64,000 nt of DNA, from the NCBI RefSeq assembly GCF_014635665.1, contig NZ_BMDG01000004.1:348349-412348 (forward strand), read 5' to 3'. This DNA comes from Isoptericola cucumis. Lineage in GTDB: Bacteria > Actinomycetota > Actinomycetes > Actinomycetales > Cellulomonadaceae. How positions within the stretch are numbered: position 1 is the first letter of the stretch; each line of letters starts with the position of its first letter. This document shows, one piece after another, positions 34,529-42,548 of this stretch. The position numbers and the translations under genes are program-made. The notes beneath the pieces are model-generated. The model did not search any database, was not told the origin of the DNA, and worked only from the letters and a program-made list of their open reading frames with translations.

Positions 34529-34551
34529 GTCCCCTCCGACCCGCACGACCC

Positions 34552-34580
34552 TTGACCTCAACCGAGATTGAGGTTACAGG
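34552..34580 (+). promoter_or_regulatory. SoxR box and SoxR-activated promoter
   Basis: CCTCAA-CCGAGA-TTGAGG (34556-34573) has the 18-bp geometry of the E. coli SoxR box, and the symmetry extends one base on each side (34555-34574). It lies between a TTGACC -35 (34552-34557) and a TACAGG/CAGGCT -10 region (34575-34582), the spacer position from which SoxR activates. The +1 would fall at or a few bases before the ATG at 34589, so the mRNA is probably leaderless. Confidence 0.85.
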
Positions 34581-34588
34581 CTGCGGCC

Positions 34589-35584
34589 ATGGACGCCATC
34601 CGACACCACTCCTTCGGCCCTCCCGAGACCCTGGTCCTCGAGCAGGTGACCGACCCCGTCCCCGGCCCCGGCCAGGTCCTCGTCGCCGCCGAGGCGCACG
34701 GGGTCCATCTCCTCGACACCACGATCCGGCGCGGCGAGGCGTCGGGCCCGCTGCCGCTGCCGGGCCTCCCGACGATCCCCGGGCGCGAGGTCGCCGGCAC
34801 CGTCACTGCCACCGGACCGGACGTCGACCCCGCCTGGGTGGGCCGCCGCGTCGCCGCGCACCTCGGCGCCACGCCCGACGGCGGCGGCTACGCCCGCCTC
34901 GCCGTCGTCGCCGAGGCGTCGCTGCACGCGCTGCCCGACGGCGTCGACCTGCCCGACGCGATCGCCATGATCGGCACCGGGCGGATGGCGCTCATGACCC
35001 TGGAGGTGGCGCAGATCGGCGCCGACGACGTCGTCGTGGTCACCGCCGCGGCCGGCGGCCTCGGGTCCCTCTTCGTGCAGGCGGCGCTCGGCGACGGCGC
35101 GCGCGTGCTCGCCCTCGCGGGCGGCCCTGCCAAGGTGCGCGCGGTGCGGGCGCTCGCCCCGGACGCCGGGCAGCGGCTCGCGGTGGTCGACTACCGGGCG
35201 CCGGGCTGGGCGGACCGGGCGCGCGAGGCGCTGGGCCGGCTCGACGCCCCCGGGGCGACGGTGGTGCTCGACGGCGTGGGCGGCGAGGCGGGCGCTGCGG
35301 CGGCCCGGCTCCTCGGCACCGGCGGGCGGCTCGTCGTGCACGGCTGGTCCTCCGGCAGCCCCGCGACGACCGCCGAGACCGCCAGCGACGTCGACGTCCG
35401 CGACGTGCTCGGCCCGAACGCCCCGTCCTTCGGCGACCTGCGGGCCTACCAGCAGCGCGCGCTCGGGCTCGCCGCCGCGGGCGCGTGGCGCGTCCTCACC
35501 CACCGGGTGCCGTTCGCCGAGGCGGCGCGGGCGCACCGCGAGCTCGAGGAGCGTCGGACCACCGGCAAGGTCGTGCTGGTGTGA
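34589..35584 (+). CDS. Quinone oxidoreductase-like zinc-independent MDR dehydrogenase
   Basis: 331 aa. Medium-chain dehydrogenase/reductase fold: N-terminal GroES-like domain (about 1-120; DPVPGPGQVLVAAEAHGV, IPGREVAGTV) and an NADPH-binding Rossmann domain with VVVTAAAGGLGSLFVQAA. The catalytic and structural zinc cysteines are absent, as in QOR/zeta-crystallin. It probably reduces quinones or enones with NADPH. ATG 34589 lies just after the SoxR-controlled promoter with no Shine-Dalgarno, which supports leaderless translation. It overlaps the MFS gene by 4 nt. Confidence 0.92.
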   Translation: MDAIRHHSFGPPETLVLEQVTDPVPGPGQVLVAAEAHGVHLLDTTIRRGEASGPLPLPGLPTIPGREVAGTVTATGPDVDPAWVGRRVAAHLGATPDGGGYARLAVVAEASLHALPDGVDLPDAIAMIGTGRMALMTLEVAQIGADDVVVVTAAAGGLGSLFVQAALGDGARVLALAGGPAKVRAVRALAPDAGQRLAVVDYRAPGWADRAREALGRLDAPGATVVLDGVGGEAGAAAARLLGTGGRLVVHGWSSGSPATTAETASDVDVRDVLGPNAPSFGDLRAYQQRALGLAAAGAWRVLTHRVPFAEAARAHRELEERRTTGKVVLV

Positions 35585-36909
35585 GCGCGCTCCTCGACGC
35601 CCGCGCACAGCGCACGGTGCTGGTCGGCATGGTCGCGTACATCGCGCTCGGCGCGTTCGAGTCCCTCGCGGTCTCCACCGCGATGCCGACCGTCGCGGCC
35701 GAGCTCGACGGGCTGCGCCTGTACACGTACGCGTTCGCGGCCACGGCGGGCGCCGGCGTCCTCGGCATGCTCGTGGGCGGGCGGTGGACCGACCGCGCGG
35801 GCCCCGCGGCTCCCCTGTGGGCGGGCATCGGGATGTTCCTCGGCGGCCTCCTCGTCGCCGGGCTGGCGCCGTCCATGGGCGTGCTGCTCTCGGGACGGGT
35901 GCTGCAGGGCACCGGCGCCGGGCTGGAGAGCGTGGCGCTCTACGTCCTGGTCGCGCGGGTGTTCCCGGAGGAGAGCCGGGCACGGGTCTTCGCCTGGTTC
36001 GCCGCGGCCTGGGTGGTGCCCGGGGTCGTCGGGCCCCTGGTCGCCGGGCTCGTCACGCAGCACCTCGGGTGGCGCTGGGTCTTCCTCGCCGTGCCGGCCC
36101 TCGCCCTGCCCGCGCTGCTCGCCCTGCGGCCCGCGCTGGTGGCCGCCCGCGGCGCCGACGACGGCCCGCGCACCGCTGCCGGCGCTGCCGGCGCCGACGA
36201 CGCCGGCGATGCTCCGCCCGCCCGGGTGCGCGACGTCGCCGTGCCCGTGCTGCGGGGCGACCGCGGCCTCGGCACGGTCGTGCAGGTCCGCGCGCTCATG
36301 TCCGCGGCGTTCGTCGGCGCGGAGGTGCTGGTCCCGCTCGCGCTCGTCCGCGAGCGGGGCCTGAGCCCCGCGCTCGCCGGCGCCGTCCTCACGCTGCACG
36401 TCCTGGGCTGGTCGGCGGGGTCGTGGCTGCGCGGGCGCGGGGTGGCGGCGCTGTCCCACGCCGCCTACCTGCGCCTCGGCGGCGTCAGCCTCACGCTCGG
36501 CATCGCCGGGATCGCGCTCGTGACGCTGCCCGGCCTGCCGCTGCCCGTCGCCGCGACGCCCTGGGTGCTGGCCGGGCTCGGCATGGGCCTGTCCTACCCG
36601 ACCCTCAACCTGCTCGCCCTCGAGCTCGCCCCCGGCGGCGGGCAGGGCACCGCCATGTCGGCGATGCAGGTGGCCGACGCCGCCGCGGCGACGCTCGCCC
36701 TCTCCGGCACGGGGGCTCTGCTGTGGACGCTCCACGACCGCATCGGCCTCGCCGCCTACGCCGTCTGCCTCGCCGGCGCGGCCGTGCTCGCGCTCACCGC
36801 GGCGGTCCGCGCCGGCCGCACGGCGCCGGCCGTCACGAAATCCCTCGCGCGCACGTCGTCCCTCCGGGAGGCTGGCGATGAGTCTGCCGCCGCTCCGGCG
36901 TCCCTCTGA
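35581..36909 (+). CDS. MFS efflux transporter (DHA-type)
   Basis: 442 aa, about 12 membrane helices. The first half has AVSTAMPTVAAEL, GGRWTDRAGP (motif A-like loop) and LLSGRVLQGTGAG; the central cytoplasmic loop (about 185-215) is Ala/Asp-rich. GMGLSYPTLNLLALELAP near residue 330 resembles drug exporters. It is translationally coupled (GTGA) to the oxidoreductase gene and so probably falls under SoxR control. The substrate is unknown, plausibly a redox-cycling small molecule. Confidence 0.9.
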   Translation: MSALLDARAQRTVLVGMVAYIALGAFESLAVSTAMPTVAAELDGLRLYTYAFAATAGAGVLGMLVGGRWTDRAGPAAPLWAGIGMFLGGLLVAGLAPSMGVLLSGRVLQGTGAGLESVALYVLVARVFPEESRARVFAWFAAAWVVPGVVGPLVAGLVTQHLGWRWVFLAVPALALPALLALRPALVAARGADDGPRTAAGAAGADDAGDAPPARVRDVAVPVLRGDRGLGTVVQVRALMSAAFVGAEVLVPLALVRERGLSPALAGAVLTLHVLGWSAGSWLRGRGVAALSHAAYLRLGGVSLTLGIAGIALVTLPGLPLPVAATPWVLAGLGMGLSYPTLNLLALELAPGGGQGTAMSAMQVADAAAATLALSGTGALLWTLHDRIGLAAYAVCLAGAAVLALTAAVRAGRTAPAVTKSLARTSSLREAGDESAAAPASL

Positions 36910-36947
36910 GATCACTTCCTGCACCACCCGAGCCCCCAGGAGTCCTC

Positions 36948-38363
36948 ATGTCCCCCCAGACCGCGTCCACCCCCCGCTCCGATCCCCCGGCGCTCTCGGC
37001 CGAGCGCCTGCGCGCCGCTCTCGACGGTGCCGCGTCCGTGTTCGCGCCCGACGACGACGGGTACGAGACGGCGCGGACCCTCGAGCACGGCGGCGTCGAG
37101 CACCGGCCCGCCGCGATCGTGCGGCCCGCCGACACGGCCGGCGTCGCGCGCGCCGTCCGCTTCGCCCGCGACGCCGGGACCCCCGTCTCGGTCCGCTCGG
37201 GCGGCCACTCCGTGTTCGGCCTCGGACATGCCGACGGCGCCCTGACGATCGACCTCCGCGGCCTGGAGGGCATCGACGTCGACGTCGACGGCCGCACCGC
37301 GTGGGCCGGTGGCGGCATCACCGCCGGCGCGTACAGCACCGCCGCGGGTGCCCACGGCCTGGCCACCCCCTTCGGCGACACCGGCGGCGTCGGCGTCGGC
37401 GGGATCACCCTGGGCGGCGGGGTCGGCCTGCTCGCCCGCTCGCGGGGCATGACCATCGACAGCCTCCTCGGAGCCGAGGTCGTCACCGCGGACGGCGAGG
37501 TGCTGCGGGTGGACGCCGAGCAGCACCCCGACCTGTTCTGGGCGCTGCGCGGCGGCGGCGGCAACTTCGGCGTCGTCACCCGGTTCCGGTTCGCGCTCGG
37601 CGAGGTGTCCGACGTCGTCGGCGGGGTCATGCTGCTGCCGGCGACGCCGGCGAGCGTCGCCGGGCTCGTGGCCGCGGCCGACGCCGCCCCCCGGGAGCTC
37701 ACGATGATCCTCATGGTGATGACCGCACCGCCGATGCCAATGATCCCCGCCGAGTGGCACGGCCGCGTCGTCGTCATGGCGAACCTCTGCTGGTCGGGCG
37801 ACCTCGACCGCGCGGACGCCGCCCTCGCGCCCGTGCGGAACGTCGCCGCCGCCGCGGGCGGCGCCATCCTCGACGGGCTGCGGACCGGCCCCTACGCCGC
37901 GCTGCTGGAGGGCGGGCCGCCGGCGGGGTCCACCGTCGCCGTCGGCCGGACGTTCTTCACCGACGGCCTCGACGAGCCGGCCGCCGCCCACCTGCTCGGC
38001 GAGCTCGAGTCCGTCGACGCGATGATGCGCGCCGTCCAGCTGCGCGTCCTCGGGGGCGCCGTCGCCGACGTCGCGGACGACGCCACCGCCTACGCGCACC
38101 GCGGCGCCGCCGTCCTGGGCAACGTGGCGGCCGTCGCACCGACGGCCGCGGCCGCGGCGGGCTACACGCCCTGGGTGGAGACGCTCGCCGACCGCCTGCG
38201 CGGGACGAGCGAGGGCGTCTACGCGAACTTCGCCCTCGACGGCGGCCCCGCCACCGCCCGCGCCGCGTACCCCGGCACGACGTGGGACCGGCTGGCGGCC
38301 GTGAAGCGCACCTACGACCCCGCCAACGTGTTCCGCGGCAACGTCAACGTGCTGCCCGGGTAG
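36948..38363 (+). CDS. FAD-linked oxidoreductase, berberine-bridge (BBE) family
   Basis: 471 aa. PCMH-type FAD domain with covalent-attachment His in VSVRSGGHSVFG and VGVGGITLGGGVGLLARSRG. The C-terminal BBE motif is YDPANVFRGNVNVLPG. The region that carries the second, Cys-linked FAD bond in bicovalent members reads PFGDTGGVGVGG with no Cys, so one His linkage is expected. A good AGGAG precedes the ATG. It lies 38 bp after the MFS gene and may belong to the SoxR-driven operon. Its 3' end overlaps the convergent PPOX gene by 20 bp. Confidence 0.93.
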   Translation: MSPQTASTPRSDPPALSAERLRAALDGAASVFAPDDDGYETARTLEHGGVEHRPAAIVRPADTAGVARAVRFARDAGTPVSVRSGGHSVFGLGHADGALTIDLRGLEGIDVDVDGRTAWAGGGITAGAYSTAAGAHGLATPFGDTGGVGVGGITLGGGVGLLARSRGMTIDSLLGAEVVTADGEVLRVDAEQHPDLFWALRGGGGNFGVVTRFRFALGEVSDVVGGVMLLPATPASVAGLVAAADAAPRELTMILMVMTAPPMPMIPAEWHGRVVVMANLCWSGDLDRADAALAPVRNVAAAAGGAILDGLRTGPYAALLEGGPPAGSTVAVGRTFFTDGLDEPAAAHLLGELESVDAMMRAVQLRVLGGAVADVADDATAYAHRGAAVLGNVAAVAPTAAAAAGYTPWVETLADRLRGTSEGVYANFALDGGPATARAAYPGTTWDRLAAVKRTYDPANVFRGNVNVLPG

Positions 38364-38811
38364 CCGCCTCCCAGCCCGTCCACCGCTCCACCCGGACGCG
38401 GACGACCGGGCCCGCCGGCGGGCGCTCGCGGTACTGCGGATAGCGGTCCGCGAGCGCCGCCAGCCCCCGGGCGGTGGCGGGCGCGCCCTCGGCCGGGTCC
38501 TCGGTCGTCGTCGTGCCGTCGGCCCGCACCCACCAGAGCCTGGACCAGTCGTCGTCGTAGAGGTCGGCGAGGACAGCGGCGCGAGGGCGGGCTGCGAGGT
38601 TGCGCAGCCGCTGGAGGGCCCCGGTCGTCTTGGGTTTGTGGTCGACGGCGGTCACGATCTCGCCGGGGTCCCCGCCCTCCCCGGCGGGCAGGACGAGCGC
38701 GAACGTGACCGGGACGACGTGCGGGGCTCCGTCGTCGCGGGTCGTGGCGAGGTACGCGTGCCGGGCGCCGGCGAACCGGCGGCGGCACTCGGCGGCGTCC
38801 AGGCGGGGCAC
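38344..38811 (-). CDS. PPOX-class F420-dependent oxidoreductase (TIGR03668-like)
   Basis: 155 aa. Split beta-barrel flavin/F420-binding fold: RHAYLATTRDDGAPHVVPVTFAL is typical (shown in part: AYLATTRDDGAPHVVPV), followed by AVDHKPKTT and LQRLRNLAARPRAAVLADLY. Length and motifs fit the TIGR03668 subfamily found in F420-producing actinobacteria. The substrate is unknown. The GTG start has no clear Shine-Dalgarno. The last 20 bp overlap the 3' end of the convergent FAD oxidoreductase gene. Confidence 0.85.
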   Translation of the reverse strand: MPRLDAAECRRRFAGARHAYLATTRDDGAPHVVPVTFALVLPAGEGGDPGEIVTAVDHKPKTTGALQRLRNLAARPRAAVLADLYDDDWSRLWWVRADGTTTTEDPAEGAPATARGLAALADRYPQYRERPPAGPVVRVRVERWTGWEAATRAAR

Positions 38812-38918
38812 GACGGCTCAGTGCCTCACGGAGGTCGTGACGTCGAGGCTCATGGGCACGATCGTGCCCGGCGGGCCCGCTGCGCGCGACCCGCGTCACG
38901 GCGGCCGCTGCGCGGGGG

Positions 38919-38945
38919 CGTCACGGCGCGGGGGCCTGTGTCGTC
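38919..38945 (+). promoter_or_regulatory. Candidate ECF41-type promoter upstream of the sigma gene
   Basis: CGTCACG (38919-38925) and CGTC (38942-38945) are separated by 16 nt, against the described ECF41 consensus TGTCACA-N16-CGTC. The -10 matches fully and the -35 at 5 of 7 positions. The +1 would lie beside the ATG at 38954. This suggests autoregulation. It needs a search of background frequency at this GC content. Confidence 0.4.
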
Positions 38946-38953
38946 GATGGGTC

Positions 38954-40042
38954 ATGAGAGACGATGGCCGTATGCCCTCCCCGACCTCCCCCGGCCCGGT
39001 CCCGCGCGGCCCGGCCGTCACGGACGACGTCCTCGCCGGGCTGCGCGCGGTCGCGTTCGCCGCCGCGTACCGCATGCTCGGCAGCGTCACGGAGGCGGAC
39101 GACGTCGCGCAGGACGCCATGATGCGGGTCGCGCCCGACGGCACCGTCGCGGCGGACGTGCGCAACCCCGAGGCCTTCACGACGACGGTGGCGACGCGGA
39201 TCGCGCTCGACGTGCTGCGGTCGGCGCGGGTGCGGCGGGAGAGCTACGTCGGCGAGTGGCTCCCCGAGCCGCTCGTGACGGACGCGGTCGCGACCGGCAC
39301 GCCCCCGGTCGACGCGGCCGCGCACGCCGAGCTGGCCGACGACCTGTCGACGGCGTTCCTGGTGCTGCTCGAGGCGCTCACCCCGAGCGAGCGGGCGGCG
39401 TTCCTGCTGCACGACGTGCTGGGGTACCCGCACAAGGAGGCGGCCGACGTGATCGGGACCACGGAGCTCGCGGCACGCCAGCTGGCGTCGCGCGCCCGAC
39501 GCCGGGTGGCGCAGCGCCGCGGCGGCGAGGGCTCCGGCGCCCCGGGCTCGGGCACGGCCGCGGCCCCGCGGGCACGCGACCCGCACGCCGCCGAGCTCGT
39601 CGAGCGGTTCATCGCGGCAACGACGGACGGGGACATCGAGGCCCTGCTGGAGCTGCTCGCCGACGACGTGGTGATCGTCGGGGACAGCGGCGGCAACGTC
39701 CCCCCTGGTCTGTCCATCACGCGGCCCGTGTCCGGCCGCGAGGCGGTGGCCCGCCTGCTCGTCGGATTCGTCCGCCGCGGCGCGCCCGCACGGCTCGTGG
39801 CCGCCGAGGTCGGCGGGGTGCCGGGCGTCATGGCGTACGCCGACGACGCGATCGGCGGCGGGCTCATCGGCACCTACGCCGTCGACGTCGCGGACGGGCG
39901 CATCGCCGCCCTGCACGGCGTGGTCAACCCCGACAAGCTGCAGCACCTCGCCCCGTTGGCCGACCTGGAGGCGGTCGCCGACGTGCTCAGGCGGCAGGCA
40001 GCGCGGCGGCGCGAGGGATCGCGTCGCGACCGCCGGGAGTGA
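38954..40042 (+). CDS. ECF41-group RNA polymerase sigma factor (SigJ-like)
   Basis: 362 aa from ATG 38954 (ATG 38972 is the alternative). Sigma-2 (about 25-95: AFAAAYRMLGSVTEADDVAQ) and sigma-4 (about 130-180: LTPSERAAFLLHDVLGYPHK) domains are followed by a SnoaL-like C-terminal extension of about 150 residues. ECF41 proteins use this extension instead of an anti-sigma factor. The linker hallmark WLPEPL and the C-terminal NPDKL motif are present; the DGGGK motif has become DSGGN. Usual ECF41 partners (COE oxidoreductases) are replaced here by PPOX and BBE oxidoreductases. The 3' end overlaps the convergent transporter gene by 56 bp. Confidence 0.92.
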   Translation: MRDDGRMPSPTSPGPVPRGPAVTDDVLAGLRAVAFAAAYRMLGSVTEADDVAQDAMMRVAPDGTVAADVRNPEAFTTTVATRIALDVLRSARVRRESYVGEWLPEPLVTDAVATGTPPVDAAAHAELADDLSTAFLVLLEALTPSERAAFLLHDVLGYPHKEAADVIGTTELAARQLASRARRRVAQRRGGEGSGAPGSGTAAAPRARDPHAAELVERFIAATTDGDIEALLELLADDVVIVGDSGGNVPPGLSITRPVSGREAVARLLVGFVRRGAPARLVAAEVGGVPGVMAYADDAIGGGLIGTYAVDVADGRIAALHGVVNPDKLQHLAPLADLEAVADVLRRQAARRREGSRRDRRE

Positions 40043-41423
40043 CCACGAGCATCAGCACCAGGCCCGCCGCGAGCACGAAGACGATGCCGAGGGTGCCCCA
40101 GATGGTCGCGCCGGTGACCGCGATGAGGAGGGTCCACAGCGACGGCGAGAGGAACGACACGGCGCGGCCGGTCGTCGCGTAGAGGCCGAAGATCTCCGAC
40201 TCCCGGCCGGGCGGGCTCATGCGGGCCAGCATCGAGCGCGACGCGGACTGCGCCGGGCCGACGAAGCAGGTCAGCAGCAGGCCCGCCACCCAGAACACGA
40301 CGGGGCCGACCGGGTGCAGGGCCACGACGACCAGGCCGCAGCCGACGAGCCCCGCGAGGGCGGCGACGATGACGGCCCGGGGGCCGAACCGGTCGTCGAG
40401 CCGCCCCGCGAGGATGGTGCTCACGCCGGCGAGCAGGTTCGCGGCGATGCCGAAGGCGAGCACCTGCTCGTCGCCGAAACCGAACGACACGGCGGCGATC
40501 ACGGCGCCGAACGTGAAGACGGACGCCAGCCCGTCGCGGTACACGGCACTGGCGAGCAGGAACCAGAACGTGGGGCGCGCCGTGCGGTACAGGTCGACGA
40601 CGTCGCGCGCCAGCGCGGCATAGCTCGCGAAGAAGCCGACCTTCGCGCGGTCGGGCGCCGCGGGCGCCTCGGGCACGTACCGGAACAGGGGCCACGCGAA
40701 CGCGGCCGCCCAGACGGCGCAGCCCACGGCGATGACGCGGTAGGCGAGGCCGTCGTCGGTGGGCATCCCCCACCAGTCGAATGCCGTCGCGACCACGACC
40801 ACCACGAGTGTGAGGATGCCGCCCACGTAGCCCAGCCCCCAGCCGAGGCCGGAGACCTTCCCCACGGTCGCGGGCGTCGAGACCTGCACGAGCATCGCGT
40901 TGTAGTTCACCCCGGCGATCTCGCTGGCGACGCTGCCCAGCGAGATCAGCGCCGCACCGAGCACGAAGTACGCCGGGTCGGCGCGCACGGCCCACAGCCC
41001 CAGCATGCTGACGACCATGACGAGGGTCGCGCCGCCGAGCCACGCCTTGCGCCGCCCGGTGACGTCGGCCCGTCGGCCCAGCACGGGCGCCAGCAGCGCG
41101 ATCAGCACGCCGCCCACCGTGATCCACGCGCCCAGCCCGCTGGCCAGGCCCGCGAGCGCCCGCTCCCTCGCGGGGTCGTCCGCGCCGAGCGCCGCCACCT
41201 CGGGGGTGAGGAACGCGTCGCTGGTGAGGTACAGGGCGGTGAAGACGAACGTGAGGATCACCGTGTTGAACGGCTGCGTGGCCCAGTCCCACAGCGCCCA
41301 CGCCAGGACCTCCCGGCGGCCGGCGGCGGGTGCGCGGCCCGGCTGCTCGCCGGTCGCGGGCCCGGGCTGCGAGGACGGGCGGGGCGCCGGCGGCGGCGTC
41401 GGCGCCGCGGAGGTGTCGCTCAT
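39987..41423 (-). CDS. MFS transporter, UMF1/Atg22-like
   Basis: 478 aa with 11-12 membrane helices. The start region EVLAWALWDWATQPFNTVIL is the UMF1 signature (WALYDWANSAF-like), and ASEIAGVNYNAML and GRESEIFGLYATTGRAVSFL are also characteristic. Family members relate to the yeast vacuolar amino-acid effluxer Atg22; bacterial substrates are not established. ATG 41423 is used. It is divergent from the alpha/beta hydrolase gene across a promoter with a 10-bp tandem repeat, and overlaps the sigma-factor gene at its 3' end. Confidence 0.92.
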   Translation of the reverse strand: MSDTSAAPTPPPAPRPSSQPGPATGEQPGRAPAAGRREVLAWALWDWATQPFNTVILTFVFTALYLTSDAFLTPEVAALGADDPARERALAGLASGLGAWITVGGVLIALLAPVLGRRADVTGRRKAWLGGATLVMVVSMLGLWAVRADPAYFVLGAALISLGSVASEIAGVNYNAMLVQVSTPATVGKVSGLGWGLGYVGGILTLVVVVVATAFDWWGMPTDDGLAYRVIAVGCAVWAAAFAWPLFRYVPEAPAAPDRAKVGFFASYAALARDVVDLYRTARPTFWFLLASAVYRDGLASVFTFGAVIAAVSFGFGDEQVLAFGIAANLLAGVSTILAGRLDDRFGPRAVIVAALAGLVGCGLVVVALHPVGPVVFWVAGLLLTCFVGPAQSASRSMLARMSPPGRESEIFGLYATTGRAVSFLSPSLWTLLIAVTGATIWGTLGIVFVLAAGLVLMLVVTPGGRDAIPRAAALPAA

Positions 41424-41473
41424 GGCCGTGAGTCTGCCGCACGCCGGCGACCGGCAGGTGACGACACGGCAAC

Positions 41474-41520
41474 GGTCTCGACGGGTCTCGGCGGGTCTCG
41501 ACGGGTCTCGGCGGGTCTCG
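41474..41520. repeat. 10-bp tandem repeat in a divergent promoter
   Basis: GGTCTCG occurs five times at exactly 10-bp intervals (41474, 41484, 41494, 41504, 41514). Alternating units GGTCTCGACG and GGTCTCGGCG give a 20-bp higher-order period. The array lies between the divergent transporter (start 41423) and hydrolase (start 41559) genes. Helical phasing would place all copies on one DNA face. Confidence 0.9.
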
Positions 41521-41546
41521 AGGGGCGCCGGGGCGGGGCCGCGGCC

Positions 41547-41552
41547 TAGGAT
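41547..41552 (+). promoter_or_regulatory. -10 element of a probable leaderless transcript
   Basis: TAGGAT ends 6 nt before the GTG at 41559, the spacing expected when transcription starts on the start codon. No Shine-Dalgarno precedes the gene. No good -35 is seen; the tandem repeat ends 26 bp upstream. Confidence 0.5.
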
Positions 41553-41558
41553 CCCAGC

Positions 41559-42548
41559 GTGCCGACCTCGACCGCCCTGCGCTGGGAACCCGACACGCTC
41601 CTCGGGGCGGGGTACGAGCAGGCCGCGCTGGGCGCCGCCACGCTCGTGCGTCCCCCGCAGAGCCCCGGGTCCGGCCCGGTGGCGGCGATGCTGCACGTGC
41701 ACGGCTACAACGACTACTTCTTCCAGGCGCACCTCGCCCGGGCGGCCGAGGCCGCAGGGCTGGCGTTCTTCGCGGTCGACCTGCGGCGCGCGGGCCGCTC
41801 CCTGCGCCGCGCCGACGACGGCCTGCCGCCGCACTACGCCACGAGCCTGCGGGAACCGGGCGCGGACCTGGGCGACGCCGCCCGCGCGGTGCGGGCCCTC
41901 GCCCCGGGCCTGCCGCTCGTCGTGCACGCACACTCCACCGGCGGCCTCACCGCGGCCCTGTGGGCGCACGACGTGCGGGACGACCCCGGGTCGGCACCCG
42001 ACCTGCTCGTCCTCGACTCCCCGTTCCTCGACCTCACCGGCTCGTGGCTGCAGCGGGCGGCGCGCACGCCCGTGCTGGAGGTGCTGGGCCGCCGCCGCCC
42101 GCTGGCCGTCGTCAGCACGGCGCCGTCGATGTACGCGACGTACCAGCACGTCTCGTCGGGCGGGCGGTGGGACTTCGACACCGGCCTCAAGCGCCCGGCG
42201 GGGCTGCCGGTGCGGGCGGCCTGGCTGCGGGCCGTGCGGCGGGCTCAGCTGCGCCTCGCCCGCGGGCTGGGCGTCCCGTGCCCGGTGCTGGTGGCGCGGG
42301 CGGCCGAGTCGGGCCCCGACAGCCCCGCCAACCCGCGCCTGGACGCGCAGGACACCGTCCTGGACGTCGCCCGCATCGCCGCCCTCGCGCCGCGCGTCGG
42401 CGCCCGCGTCACCCAGCTCGTGGTCGACGGCGGCGTCCACGACCTCACCCTGTCGGCGGACGGACCCCGCGAGCGCTACCTGGCGGAGATGCTCGGCTGG
42501 GTGCGCGCGCAGCTCCCCGCGGCGGGCGGCCAGGGGGCGACGCCGTGA
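41559..42548 (+). CDS. Alpha/beta hydrolase, serine aminopeptidase S33/monoglyceride-lipase type
   Basis: 329 aa. Oxyanion region MLHVHGYNDYFFQ, nucleophile elbow VHAHSTGGLTAAL (A-H-S-T-G in place of G-x-S-x-G), acid region near residue 290 and catalytic His in VDGGVHDLTLS. The substrate is probably a lipid ester. It is coupled by a GTGA overlap to a glycerophosphodiesterase gene, so the pair may break down lysophospholipids or deacylated phospholipids (inference). Confidence 0.88.
   Translation: MPTSTALRWEPDTLLGAGYEQAALGAATLVRPPQSPGSGPVAAMLHVHGYNDYFFQAHLARAAEAAGLAFFAVDLRRAGRSLRRADDGLPPHYATSLREPGADLGDAARAVRALAPGLPLVVHAHSTGGLTAALWAHDVRDDPGSAPDLLVLDSPFLDLTGSWLQRAARTPVLEVLGRRRPLAVVSTAPSMYATYQHVSSGGRWDFDTGLKRPAGLPVRAAWLRAVRRAQLRLARGLGVPCPVLVARAAESGPDSPANPRLDAQDTVLDVARIAALAPRVGARVTQLVVDGGVHDLTLSADGPRERYLAEMLGWVRAQLPAAGGQGATP

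Noticed and set aside
41474..41520. CRISPR array
   Set aside because: The unit is 10 bp with no spacers and no cas genes nearby; it is a simple tandem repeat.
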